Assembly (NCBI GenBank): GCA_945787715.1
Contig: CALZJE010000013.1
Location: 1-64,000 of the forward strand
DNA: 64,000 bases
Reading direction: 5' to 3'
DNA from: an uncultured Ectothiorhodospiraceae bacterium
GTDB lineage: Bacteria > Pseudomonadota > Gammaproteobacteria > S012-40
The position numbers were made by a program, and so were the translations under genes. Shown here one piece after another: positions 56,498 through 64,000 of the stretch; position 1 is the first letter of the stretch, and every line of letters starts with the position of its first letter. The notes below the pieces were generated by a model that was given only the letters and a program-made list of their open reading frames with translations, searched no databases and had not been told where the DNA came from.

Positions 56498-56667
56498 TCT
56501 AAACAAGACTCAGCCAAACACGAAAGCTGATTTGCCAGCGGCTGTCGCGTGATTTTAAAGTGTTGCCGACACGGATGTCGGCGTCAAACACCATGGATTG
56601 GTTATTGTGTCTTCAAAATCATGCGACAGTTGCTGGCAAATTCACATCAGGCTGAGTTTTGTTTAGA
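56498..56667 (+). ncRNA. Large structured element, candidate structured RNA or mobile hairpin
   Basis: Outer stem 56498-56515 with 56650-56667: 18 pairs, 17 Watson-Crick and one G.U. After an asymmetric internal loop, a second stem 56531-56560 with 56611-56640: 30 pairs, 26 Watson-Crick, three G.U, one A-C mismatch. The centre holds a perfect hairpin GCCGACA-CGGA-TGTCGGC (56565-56582) and a further AT-rich loop with GGA. In plus-strand RNA the four exceptions are G.U; on the minus strand they would be C-A mismatches. It has no protein frame. No family recognised. Confidence 0.6.
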
Positions 56668-56740
56668 AGCAAGAATTAAAAAACTTAATATAAATAGATA
56701 ATCTGTCGTAATTAGATTATGGCATTGATACAGACCTCTT

Positions 56741-57556
56741 ATGAGTAAAACATTACTAATAGTTGATGATGAAAGAAACATTGTTTCAGCATTGAAGCGA
56801 CTTTTTCGCCGAGAGGATGTTGAGGTTTTAACCGCCGACAGTGGTGCAAGCGGACTTGAAATATTAAACAGCACAAAAATAGGCGTAATTCTATCTGATC
56901 ACATGATGCCAGAAATGACCGGCGTTGAGTTTTTAAGGCAAGCACAAGAAATCCAACCAGATACTGTTCGTATTGTATTAAGTGGATATACTGATCTAAA
57001 AACCATAGTAGATTCAATTAATAAGGGAGCGATTTGGCGGTTTTTAACTAAACCATGGGATGATGAGCTGCTTAAAAATACTGTTTATGAGGCATTTGAA
57101 AATTACCAACTAAAAGAAACTAACAAGCAGCTGACAAAAGAACTCTCGGAAAAAAATGAAACTCTACGTGTGTACACAAATGTACTAGAAGGAGTCATTG
57201 AGGAAAAAACTCAATCTCTTGCATTCAATCAAAAGGCATTGCAAATTTCGCATGATATCCTCGAACAATTGGATGTCGCTATTATGGGTGTCGATGAAGC
57301 TGGGACCATCGTTATTGCCAATCGGTATGCGCATAAGTATTTGTCTGTAGGAGGTAAATTGATGCTGGGAAAAAATATAACATCAGTTTTCCCGATCGAA
57401 TTTTGTGAAGCTGTATTGCAGACTGATTCGTCAACGCATCATACTTTAGCCGATAGTAGTTTGTCAGGCGAAAAACTAAATGCGAGTGTTATAGCACTTC
57501 AGCCACCTGCTCTGGCAAAAGGGTTTATCCTAACTTTTTCAAAAAGTATGGAATAG
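56741..57556 (+). CDS. Response regulator, REC domain with PAS-like C-terminus
   Basis: 271 residues. REC about 1-120 with D9-D10 (LIVDDE), acceptor aspartate in LSDHMMPEMTG (about 53), then RIVLSGYTDLKTI and the late lysine in FLTKPWDDEL. The KPWDD end is typical of RpfG-like receivers. A coiled coil (about 120-165, KQLTKELSEKNETLRVYTNV) leads to a PAS-like domain (about 170-265, ILEQLDVAIMGVDEAGTIVI). No enzymatic output. First of a cluster of signalling genes; a 108-residue protein starts 5 bases after it. Confidence 0.88.
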   Translation: MSKTLLIVDDERNIVSALKRLFRREDVEVLTADSGASGLEILNSTKIGVILSDHMMPEMTGVEFLRQAQEIQPDTVRIVLSGYTDLKTIVDSINKGAIWRFLTKPWDDELLKNTVYEAFENYQLKETNKQLTKELSEKNETLRVYTNVLEGVIEEKTQSLAFNQKALQISHDILEQLDVAIMGVDEAGTIVIANRYAHKYLSVGGKLMLGKNITSVFPIEFCEAVLQTDSSTHHTLADSSLSGEKLNASVIALQPPALAKGFILTFSKSME

Positions 57557-57561
57557 CGACA

Positions 57562-57888
57562 ATGAAAACCACAATTGAAATGCCTATTGAAGAGTTAAAA
57601 GTTGGCGATTGCACAGCAGCACCGATAATTACTGAAAATGGAGTGTGTATACTCGAAGCAGAAGTGGTGTTGACGGCTGTTCATATAGCTTCTTTGCTTA
57701 AAAAGAATATTAAAACGGTTGTTATTGAAAAAGAACAAAAATATACGGCTGGCGAAGTTGCGGTATACAAAGAGCAATTAATTGTTAATTTGAGAAAACA
57801 ATTTAAATATTACAAAGAAGAGGATACTGTAAAAAAAAACCTAATAAAACTTTTATACCGTCATTTCATGCATAAATATGAAAGCTGA
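57562..57888 (+). CDS. Small protein with an HD-GYP-associated module, free-standing
   Basis: 108 residues. IEELKVGDCTAAPIITENGV followed by CILEAEVVLTAVHIASLL and KNIKTVVIEKEQ is the same pattern (L-K-x-G...A-x-x-I...G-x-x-x-L-x-x-x-x-x-L-x-x-x-x-I-x-x-L) as the last about 60 residues of the REC-HD-GYP protein at 59021. The C-terminal half is basic and helical. No enzymatic site. Its stop is 11 bases inside the next gene (overlap), so it is co-translated with the HDOD protein. Confidence 0.6.
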   Translation: MKTTIEMPIEELKVGDCTAAPIITENGVCILEAEVVLTAVHIASLLKKNIKTVVIEKEQKYTAGEVAVYKEQLIVNLRKQFKYYKEEDTVKKNLIKLLYRHFMHKYES

Positions 57889-58711
57889 TATCAATCATTT
57901 CATAGCGGGCATTGAAGAATTGCCATCGTTCTCTGATTCAGTGAGAAAGATAATTGATCTTTTTAATCAGGGAGAAGTTGATGTTAAGAATCTTGAGCAG
58001 ATTCTTGCGCATGATGCTGGTATCACCACTCAGGTACTGCGCATCGCAAACTCTCCATTTTTCGGATTCAACGGTAAAATTCGATCGATTAAGGACGCTT
58101 GCATGATACTTGGCTTGCCAAGTGTGTACAACTTAGTCACAGCAGCAGCAATATTAGATCGTTTCCCTGACGAAGAAAATAGCGTCATAAATTACAACAA
58201 TTTTTGGCTGCACTCCATGGCGGTTGGTATTGCTACTAAAGATATTATGGAAAAAGCAAATAAAGTGAGTGATAGTGCGTTCCTCTCAGGTTTGATTCAC
58301 GATATTGGCAAGCTGGTTTTAGACCGGTATTTTAAAGAGGAGTATCTCCAAATTGTGCAATATCAAAAGGAACACCAGTGCCCTATGATTGATGCAGAAA
58401 GAGCGGTGATAGCCATGGATAATGCTGAAATAGGCGCTATGTTACTAGAATCCTGGAAATTACCGGATGAAATTGTCTCTATCACGAGAAATCATCATAA
58501 GCTGAATACAGAACAGTACCTGGATGTTTCTTGTGCAATTCACTTGGCAAATATTCTTGTGAAAGGATTGAATATTGGAGATAGTGACGGAAATCATATC
58601 TCAAACATGTCCCCTAAAGCATTGTCTTATTTAGAGCTAAGCTGGGATGACTTATCATCACTGCTTCTTGTTATTGAAAAACATGTAAAAGACTATGAGG
58701 TTTTAAGTTAG
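57878..58711 (+). CDS. HDOD-domain signalling protein
   Basis: 277 residues. An HDOD domain fills most of the length: ELPSFSDSVRKIIDLFNQGE, LEQILAHDAGITTQVLRIAN, then SPFFGFNGKIRSIKDACMIL, and SGLIHDIGKLVLDRYF with the HD pair kept. HDOD proteins are HD-related and usually non-catalytic, acting in c-di-GMP and chemotaxis-linked regulation. Start overlaps the small protein upstream, indicating one transcript from 56741. Confidence 0.9.
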   Translation: MKADINHFIAGIEELPSFSDSVRKIIDLFNQGEVDVKNLEQILAHDAGITTQVLRIANSPFFGFNGKIRSIKDACMILGLPSVYNLVTAAAILDRFPDEENSVINYNNFWLHSMAVGIATKDIMEKANKVSDSAFLSGLIHDIGKLVLDRYFKEEYLQIVQYQKEHQCPMIDAERAVIAMDNAEIGAMLLESWKLPDEIVSITRNHHKLNTEQYLDVSCAIHLANILVKGLNIGDSDGNHISNMSPKALSYLELSWDDLSSLLLVIEKHVKDYEVLS

Positions 58712-59020
58712 TCCAGTGCAAGTGAAATTGTCTTTGAAAGTTGTTTTATTAATTTCGCGCGCCACACCCATGCCACCCATTGCCCATATTTTTCCCTAGT
58801 TTTACCACACGTATAACAACCTAAAAAAAGCATTCCGATTCTAAAGAAAAGCATTTGAATTGACGAAACTGTAATGAATCACCAGTTTGGTGAGATCCGG
58901 AAATTTAGTATTTTTTATTGTTTAACATTTGTATTAATTCCTAGTGGCTAACAATGCACCGTTGGTTTACATTCGATTTGGGCTTCTTAATGGCGAAATT
59001 TAATTTATCAAACGAGAGAT
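58712..59020. other. Spacer between HDOD and REC-HD-GYP genes
   Basis: 309 bases, no gene. GAGAG a few bases before the ATG at 59021 is the ribosome-binding site. A promoter is likely here but not identified. Confidence 0.45.
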
Positions 59021-60376
59021 ATGGATATCAAAACTGATAAAAATGCTACTACTAACGAGAAACTAGAGAAATGCTCAGTTCTCTTGGTTGATGACGAAAG
59101 CAACATACTAAAATCACTGACTCGACTTTTCAAAAAAGACGGTTATAAAATGTTTTCCGCAGAAAGTGGAGAGCAAGCATTGGAGTTAGTGAAAAGCATG
59201 GATTTTGATCTGGTCATTTCAGATATGCGGATGCCAGGTATGTCAGGTGTTGAACTGCTAGAGAATGTTAAAACACATTCTCCTAATACAATGCGAATAT
59301 TACTCACTGGATTTGCAGATATTTCATCAATTGTAGATGCAGTGAATAAAAGTGGTATTTATCGTTACGTAGCGAAACCCTGGGATGATCAAGATTTTCG
59401 ATTAACTGTTAAAAGTGCGTTAAAACAAAAATTTCTCGAATGTGAGCGAATTAGATTAGAAATACTCACAAAAAAACAAAATGATGAGTTAATAACTCTC
59501 AATGAAAACCTAGAAGAAAAAGTAAAAAGACGTACTCAGAAGATTAGTGACATGATGGAAGAGCTTGAGGCGGTAAATTCATCATTGCGTAAAAGCTACA
59601 TGTCGATAATAAAAGCATTTTCCAGTATGATCGATTCAAGAAGTACTTTGCTAGAAGGGCATTCACGCCGTGTTGCAGATCTAGCGAGAAGTGTTGCTGT
59701 AGAAATGAACTTCTCAGACAAAGAAGTGCAAGACATATTTCTCGCTGGTTTGTTGCATGATATTGGCAAGGTTGGACTTTCAGACAATATTATCAGTAAA
59801 CCAGACTCCATGTTAGTCAAAGCAGAACAAGACAAGGCAAGAATGCATCCTTTTTGGGGTGAGGCTTTACTCATGGGCATAGAGCCATTGCAAAATGTCT
59901 CTCGCTTTATTCGTTACCATCATGAAAGATATGACGGGACAGGATTTCCAGATCAATTAAGTGGGCAAGACATACCCATTGAATCTCGTATCTTGGCAAT
60001 TGCTAATGATTTTGACGCGTTAAAAATTGGCACAATGTTTTCTCGTAAATATACCAAAGAAGAAGCATTGAAATTCATATTAAGTCACCGAGAAGATTAC
60101 TACGATCCTGAAGTTGTTAAGGCTTTTGTCGCAATCCATAAACAAAAAGAAGATAGCAATAAGCAAGGATTTGACAGTAAGTTGGAAATGCATACTTCGG
60201 AATTGAAACCGGGAATGGTTGTAGCGCGAGATATTCATACGAAAGATGGAAGGTTATTATTACCTCGAGGTCATGTACTTGAAAAGTCGAGTATTGACAA
60301 GTTGAGGAACCTAGAAAGAACGTTAAATGATATCTTTAAAGTTAAAATAAAGTTTCGGACAGTTCGGTATGACTAA
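59021..60376 (+). CDS. RpfG-type REC-HD-GYP c-di-GMP phosphodiesterase
   Basis: 451 residues. REC (about 17-135): LLVDDESNIL, acceptor in LVISDMRMPGMSG, lysine in VAKPWDDQDF. A coiled linker leads to an HD-GYP domain (about 195-370): GHSRRVADLARSVAVEMNF, LHDIGKVGLSDNIISKPDS, HPFWGEALL, RYHHERYDGTGFPDQLSGQD. The HD pair and H-H-E-R-Y-D-G are kept, and the GYP motif reads G-F-P, a frequent variant, so c-di-GMP hydrolysis is likely. C-terminal about 60 residues (ELKPGMVVARDIHTKDGRLL) match the free-standing small protein at 57562. Confidence 0.92.
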   Translation: MDIKTDKNATTNEKLEKCSVLLVDDESNILKSLTRLFKKDGYKMFSAESGEQALELVKSMDFDLVISDMRMPGMSGVELLENVKTHSPNTMRILLTGFADISSIVDAVNKSGIYRYVAKPWDDQDFRLTVKSALKQKFLECERIRLEILTKKQNDELITLNENLEEKVKRRTQKISDMMEELEAVNSSLRKSYMSIIKAFSSMIDSRSTLLEGHSRRVADLARSVAVEMNFSDKEVQDIFLAGLLHDIGKVGLSDNIISKPDSMLVKAEQDKARMHPFWGEALLMGIEPLQNVSRFIRYHHERYDGTGFPDQLSGQDIPIESRILAIANDFDALKIGTMFSRKYTKEEALKFILSHREDYYDPEVVKAFVAIHKQKEDSNKQGFDSKLEMHTSELKPGMVVARDIHTKDGRLLLPRGHVLEKSSIDKLRNLERTLNDIFKVKIKFRTVRYD

Positions 60377-60488
60377 GGGGCTGTCAACGTTCATCATCTG
60401 ATAGTTTCTATTTTCATTGAACACATCAAATAGATGATGATTAGTTTTTAGATTTTTATTACTCATTTAAATAGATATATTCTTAACC

Positions 60489-60905
60489 ATGTCAAAAGAT
60501 AAAATTGAAATCGATATATTTTCTGGTTTAAAAGCACTTAGTGAATCTGCTTTTCCAAAAGTGTGTAAGAGCTGTGGTAAAAAATACGAAACAGCTGAAC
60601 AATATTTACATGAGACTGAGACTATCAGTGGATTAAAATCAGGCTTAAAAGCCGCTGAAGAAGATGATGGTGTAATGGTTATAGAAGCATTTAGAAATTG
60701 TTCTTGTGGTTCAACACTGATGGATTATTTTTCGGATCGACGCGATACAAGTGAAAAAGGACTGAAAAGACGAGAGAGATTCGCAGATCTATTAACAAAA
60801 TTAGAAAGAAATGGTATCGAGGTTTCTGTCGCTCGCGAGGAGTTGATTAAAGTTCTAAGAGGTCAATATAGTGAGATTCTCAATGAATTCGTAAACAAGA
60901 AATAG
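60489..60905 (+). CDS. Zinc-ribbon-like protein of unknown function
   Basis: 138 residues. Two cysteine pairs: VCKSCGKKYETAEQYL (C-x2-C, about 25-28) and NCSCGSTLMDYF (C-x-C, about 75-77), enough for a zinc site. The second is followed by FSDRRDTSEKGLKRRERFAD, a strongly basic stretch. The C-terminus is helical. No family recognised, but its place among HDOD/HD-GYP genes suggests a role in the same pathway. Confidence 0.6.
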   Translation: MSKDKIEIDIFSGLKALSESAFPKVCKSCGKKYETAEQYLHETETISGLKSGLKAAEEDDGVMVIEAFRNCSCGSTLMDYFSDRRDTSEKGLKRRERFADLLTKLERNGIEVSVAREELIKVLRGQYSEILNEFVNKK

Positions 60906-60906
60906 T

Positions 60907-61290
60907 GTGTCTACTTTTCATGAACATAATTCGATAGGATACAGCTGTGAAAAAAATCACAATGTTGACTTTTCAGATTCCCATTTGAATATTAGATATA
61001 CACCTCTAATGCTCGATATAATTATGGTGGCGATTGTGTTGCTCGTCATAGGTATTACATGTACATTATACAGCGCTTCGTTTGAGCAGCAACGAATGCG
61101 TTTGACTGAACTCACAAAAAATCAAGCTAGATTGATCAGTGCAATGGGTGATCATAAAAATGTACACCTTGATAATACTATTGCTAAAAGTGCTGTATGT
61201 ACTACTTTAAGCCAAATTGTGCAGGCACACAAAAGTATAAATAAGTTGCTGCTTAGTGCTATTGGTTTACCAGTACTTAAAAGCAAATAG
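60907..61290 (+). CDS. Small single-pass membrane protein
   Basis: 127 residues, start GTG one base after the preceding stop. One membrane helix about 35-57 (LMLDIIMVAIVLLVIGITCT). The N-terminal part is polar with several histidines (FHEHNSIGYSCEKNHNVDF), the C-terminal part helical. No family recognised. Translational coupling with the zinc-ribbon gene suggests they act together. Confidence 0.55.
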   Translation: MSTFHEHNSIGYSCEKNHNVDFSDSHLNIRYTPLMLDIIMVAIVLLVIGITCTLYSASFEQQRMRLTELTKNQARLISAMGDHKNVHLDNTIAKSAVCTTLSQIVQAHKSINKLLLSAIGLPVLKSK

Positions 61291-61395
61291 AAAACAGATG
61301 TTACCTGTTTTAACGTTAATAAGAAGATCTAAATAACTAAAATATCTATACTGGTTTAACTTATTTAGTAAAAAATTTGCAAAAGCAGTAATCAT

Positions 61396-62247
61396 GTGAC
61401 AATTGATTCAAAAACAATCTTTGCCAATCTTAAAAAACAGCTTTTGAGCGGTGATCTAACATTACCAGGGCTACCGGACATTGCACAGCGAGTTCAACGT
61501 GCTATTAGCAACGAAGATTATAATATTTCGGATGTTGCTCGAATTATTCAAACCGATATCCCTCTTTCCGGAAGAATTATCCAAGTAGCAAATAGTCCAC
61601 TCTACAAAGGTGTCGTACCTGTTGAAAGTTGTCATGCGGCGGTCGTTCGATTGGGGATGAAAGTTGTACGAAGTCTTGTAACAAGCTTTGCTGTAAGAAG
61701 ACTTTATACATCCAAAAATTCAAAATCACGGAAACATATGGAGCAGCTTTGGAAGCATAGTGTAAAAATCGGCGCAATTAGTTTTACACTTGCACGTGTG
61801 ACACCTGGGTTTGATCCTGAAAGAGCGATGCTTGCAGGTTTAACGCATGATATTGGTGAACTTATCATTCTTCAATATACCGAATTAAATCCAAACTTAT
61901 TAACGAATGAGTTGGCGGTGCAAGAGGTTGTTAAAACCTATAAAACCCGACTCAGCGGGGTCATTCTCAAACATTGGCGCTTCGATGAAGAGTTTATAAA
62001 AGCTGCACTGGGAGCTGAAGATTGGTTACGCAATCCTTCGGATACTGCAGATTTAGCAGATGTTGTCATGGCGGCGCATATCATGGAGATGACACTGGTA
62101 AATCAGCTTCCTGAAGGTGTCGACGCTTTTAACGATTTACCTGTTTATCTTAAGTTCCCCGTATTTAAACTGGGTGAGTTTGCTCATCGTGAATTGATGA
62201 TGGAATCGCAGGATGAGATTTCCGAATTGCAGAAATTGCTGCGCTGA
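61396..62247 (+). CDS. HDOD-domain signalling protein, second in cluster
   Basis: 283 residues, start GTG (ATG two bases before it leads to an immediate stop and is not used). LLSGDLTLPGLPDIAQRVQR, IIQTDIPLSGRIIQVANSPL, HAAVVRLGMKVVRSLVTSF and LAGLTHDIGELIILQY are the HDOD domain elements. About 30% or less similar by eye to the HDOD protein at 57878. Ends 10 bases before the convergent rsgA stop. Confidence 0.9.
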   Translation: MTIDSKTIFANLKKQLLSGDLTLPGLPDIAQRVQRAISNEDYNISDVARIIQTDIPLSGRIIQVANSPLYKGVVPVESCHAAVVRLGMKVVRSLVTSFAVRRLYTSKNSKSRKHMEQLWKHSVKIGAISFTLARVTPGFDPERAMLAGLTHDIGELIILQYTELNPNLLTNELAVQEVVKTYKTRLSGVILKHWRFDEEFIKAALGAEDWLRNPSDTADLADVVMAAHIMEMTLVNQLPEGVDAFNDLPVYLKFPVFKLGEFAHRELMMESQDEISELQKLLR

Positions 62248-62257
62248 AGATTAAACC

Positions 62258-63268
62258 TTAATTGCTTAAGGTTTGGTATATACTACAATAGTTACACCAC
62301 CTTTCTTCCGGAATTTCCTTTTTATTTTTTGCTTCAATAATTGCACAGCTCGGTTCATTAATATGACTGCAATTGCTAAATTTGCAGGTACCTAGAAAAG
62401 GACGAAACTCTTTAAATCCCCAGGCGATTTTTTCTTTGGGAATATGCCAAAGGCCAAAATCTCGAACCCCTGGTGAATCGATTATTGAACCTTCATAGGG
62501 GAGATGATAAAGACGTGAAGCACTTGTGGTGTGCTTCCCTAATTTGGAAATTTCTGAAATTTCGCCAATTTGGATTTCTATATCGGGTAACAACGCTTTT
62601 ATCACTGACGATTTTCCCACACCTGATTGACCGACAAGTATAGAAATATTGTTGAGAAGTCTATCTTCTAAAACTTTCATTCCTTTTCGAGATGTTGAAG
62701 TAATAAACATCAGTTCATAGCCGATAGTTTTATAGTACTCCAATTTAGATTGAAGTTTTTCAAATTCATTGGGACTAAGCAGGTCGATTTTATTGATAAC
62801 AATAGTAGCAGTAATACCGGTAAGCTCTACTGCAACCAGATAACGATCAATGAGCGGTGTTTGCAATGCTGGGACAGGGGAGTTAACAATAAAAATTTGA
62901 CTGATATTGGCGGCGACGAGTTTCGTGTTGCCATGAAAGTTAGGTCGTTCTAAAACAGTGCTACGGGGTAGAACAGCAGTGATTACACCATTGTTTTCAT
63001 CAATAGCCTGCCAAACAATATTATCACCGACAACAATGCCCCCGAGATTTTGTCGTGCGATGCATTGAATATGTTTACCGTCGTCACTTTCAATGAGGTG
63101 GTTGACGCCAAAACAGGCAATGACTCGTCCGTTGCGCTCTTTACTATCTTCATTTGTTGTGAGTGAATCTTCTGCCGCTGACGATTTTTTCTGTGCGCGT
63201 TTGATACGTTCTTGCTGAATTTTCTCTACGCGCCAGGCTTGTTTTTTTGATAATTTCCGTTTGGTCAT
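62258..63268 (-). CDS. rsgA: Ribosome small-subunit-dependent GTPase A
   Basis: 336 residues. OB-fold N-terminal region, then a circularly permuted GTPase: ATIVINKIDLLSPNEFEKL (G4), SILVGQSGVGKSSVIKALLP (G1), RLYHLPYEGSIIDSPGVRDF (G3 D-S-P-G). The zinc site has GTCKFSNCSHINEPSC and a final cysteine (H-x5-C type). It checks 30S maturation. Its position divergent from orn is conserved in gammaproteobacteria. Confidence 0.96.
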   Translation of the reverse strand: MTKRKLSKKQAWRVEKIQQERIKRAQKKSSAAEDSLTTNEDSKERNGRVIACFGVNHLIESDDGKHIQCIARQNLGGIVVGDNIVWQAIDENNGVITAVLPRSTVLERPNFHGNTKLVAANISQIFIVNSPVPALQTPLIDRYLVAVELTGITATIVINKIDLLSPNEFEKLQSKLEYYKTIGYELMFITSTSRKGMKVLEDRLLNNISILVGQSGVGKSSVIKALLPDIEIQIGEISEISKLGKHTTSASRLYHLPYEGSIIDSPGVRDFGLWHIPKEKIAWGFKEFRPFLGTCKFSNCSHINEPSCAIIEAKNKKEIPEERWCNYCSIYQTLSN

Positions 63269-63417
63269 GCTAACTCTTCATTTAATGGCTAAAGTCATGA
63301 TTCGATCTTTATGCAATGAGCTGGTGTGATTATAAGTTTATTTATAAAGCAAGGACTCGACTATTTGCATATATGTTCTAAAATAGCGCCATACTATTTG
63401 ATGATAAGGATTTTTAC

Positions 63418-63963
63418 ATGCCACAAGATGACAATAACTTAATTTGGATTGATCTGGAAATGACAGGTTTAGATCCTGACAGTGATCGTATCATTGAAAT
63501 TGCGACCATTGTAACAGATAGTCAGCTCAATATTTTAGCAGAAGGTCCAATGATCGCTATTCATCAAGCGGATGAGATAATGTCTGGCATGGATGAATGG
63601 AATACAAACCAACATGGAAAATCGGGTCTCATTGAGCGGGTAAAAAATAGTCTATATAGTGAAGAAAAAGCAGAACAAGAAACAATTGCGTTTCTCTCAG
63701 AATATATACCGAAAGGTAAATCACCCATATGCGGAAATACTATTTGTCAGGATCGTCGGTTTTTAAACCGCACAATGAAAGAACTGGAAGAGTATTTTCA
63801 TTACCGTCACCTAGATGTGAGTACAATTAAAGAGCTCGCCAGCCGCTGGGCACCAGATGTTTATAATGGATTTGAGAAAAAAGGCTCACATTTAGCGATG
63901 GATGATATTCGAGAGTCAATCGCTGAGCTGAAATATTATCGAGAACATTTTATGAAGTTCTAG
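63418..63963 (+). CDS. orn: Oligoribonuclease
   Basis: 181 residues. DEDDh exonuclease: [20 protein letters not shown] holds D and [21 protein letters not shown] holds the second aspartate; [20 protein letters not shown] holds the histidine and last aspartate. It degrades dinucleotides, including the pGpG product of c-di-GMP hydrolysis made by EAL and HD-GYP-type enzymes such as those encoded in this window. Near full length; the window ends 37 bases later. Confidence 0.97.
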   Translation: MPQDDNNLIWIDLEMTGLDPDSDRIIEIATIVTDSQLNILAEGPMIAIHQADEIMSGMDEWNTNQHGKSGLIERVKNSLYSEEKAEQETIAFLSEYIPKGKSPICGNTICQDRRFLNRTMKELEEYFHYRHLDVSTIKELASRWAPDVYNGFEKKGSHLAMDDIRESIAELKYYREHFMKF

Positions 63964-64000
63964 TTGTTTTGATCCAATTGCTGGCTCAACGCCCACTCTA

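Overview
The window is from the chromosome of a gammaproteobacterium. The clearest evidence is the block yhbY (opposite strand) - rlmE - ftsH - folP - glmM - tpiA - secG - tRNA-Leu(GAG) - nuoA to nuoN, with nuoC and nuoD as separate genes (unlike the fused nuoCD of enterobacteria), and the divergent rsgA/orn pair at the right end. The DNA looks AT-leaning and the genes point to a motile, aerobic, c-di-GMP-using free-living bacterium. No species can be named from the sequence alone.

Left part (1 to about 28 kb) is an accessory region of short cargo genes, long spacers and many eroded genes. Intact genes include a DHFR-like reductase, a DUF1059-like protein, a PhnD-type binding protein paired with a PAS/GGDEF/EAL protein, a chemoreceptor, a YefM/ParE-type toxin-antitoxin pair, an MTHFR-like protein, two GNAT-YoaP-like paralogues, a two-component NtrC-type system, a DegP-like protease, GyrI-like and glyoxalase-like proteins, an EF-hand protein and a dienelactone hydrolase. 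Between them lie relics read directly in the sequence: tails of IS91-, IS3- and REP-associated transposases, a cupin, inverted GGDEF and EAL pieces, a YdeI-like gene with an in-frame TAG, a sigma-54 activator piece, a DUF1272 gene that lost its cysteines, and what looks like the leader of a DUF4157 (eCIS-associated) protein with in-frame stops. Two heptanucleotide arrays and a 20-bp tandem duplication lie in the same region.

Middle (28 to 41.7 kb): a subtilase with two P-domains and an exported protein, then metZ, a DUF4149 membrane protein, yhbY, rlmE, ftsH, folP, glmM, tpiA, secG and tRNA-Leu. The ftsH terminator ends exactly at the folP start codon.

Right (41.8 to 64 kb): a complete 14-gene complex I operon with a promoter-like sequence and a strong terminator; then a roughly 170-base element at 56498-56667 that folds into two long stems whose imperfections are nearly all G.U pairs in the plus-strand RNA; then a signalling cluster (response regulator, free-standing small module, two HDOD proteins, REC-HD-GYP protein, zinc-ribbon protein, small membrane protein); then rsgA and orn. 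The element at 56.5 kb and the signalling cluster behind it are the parts most worth following up.
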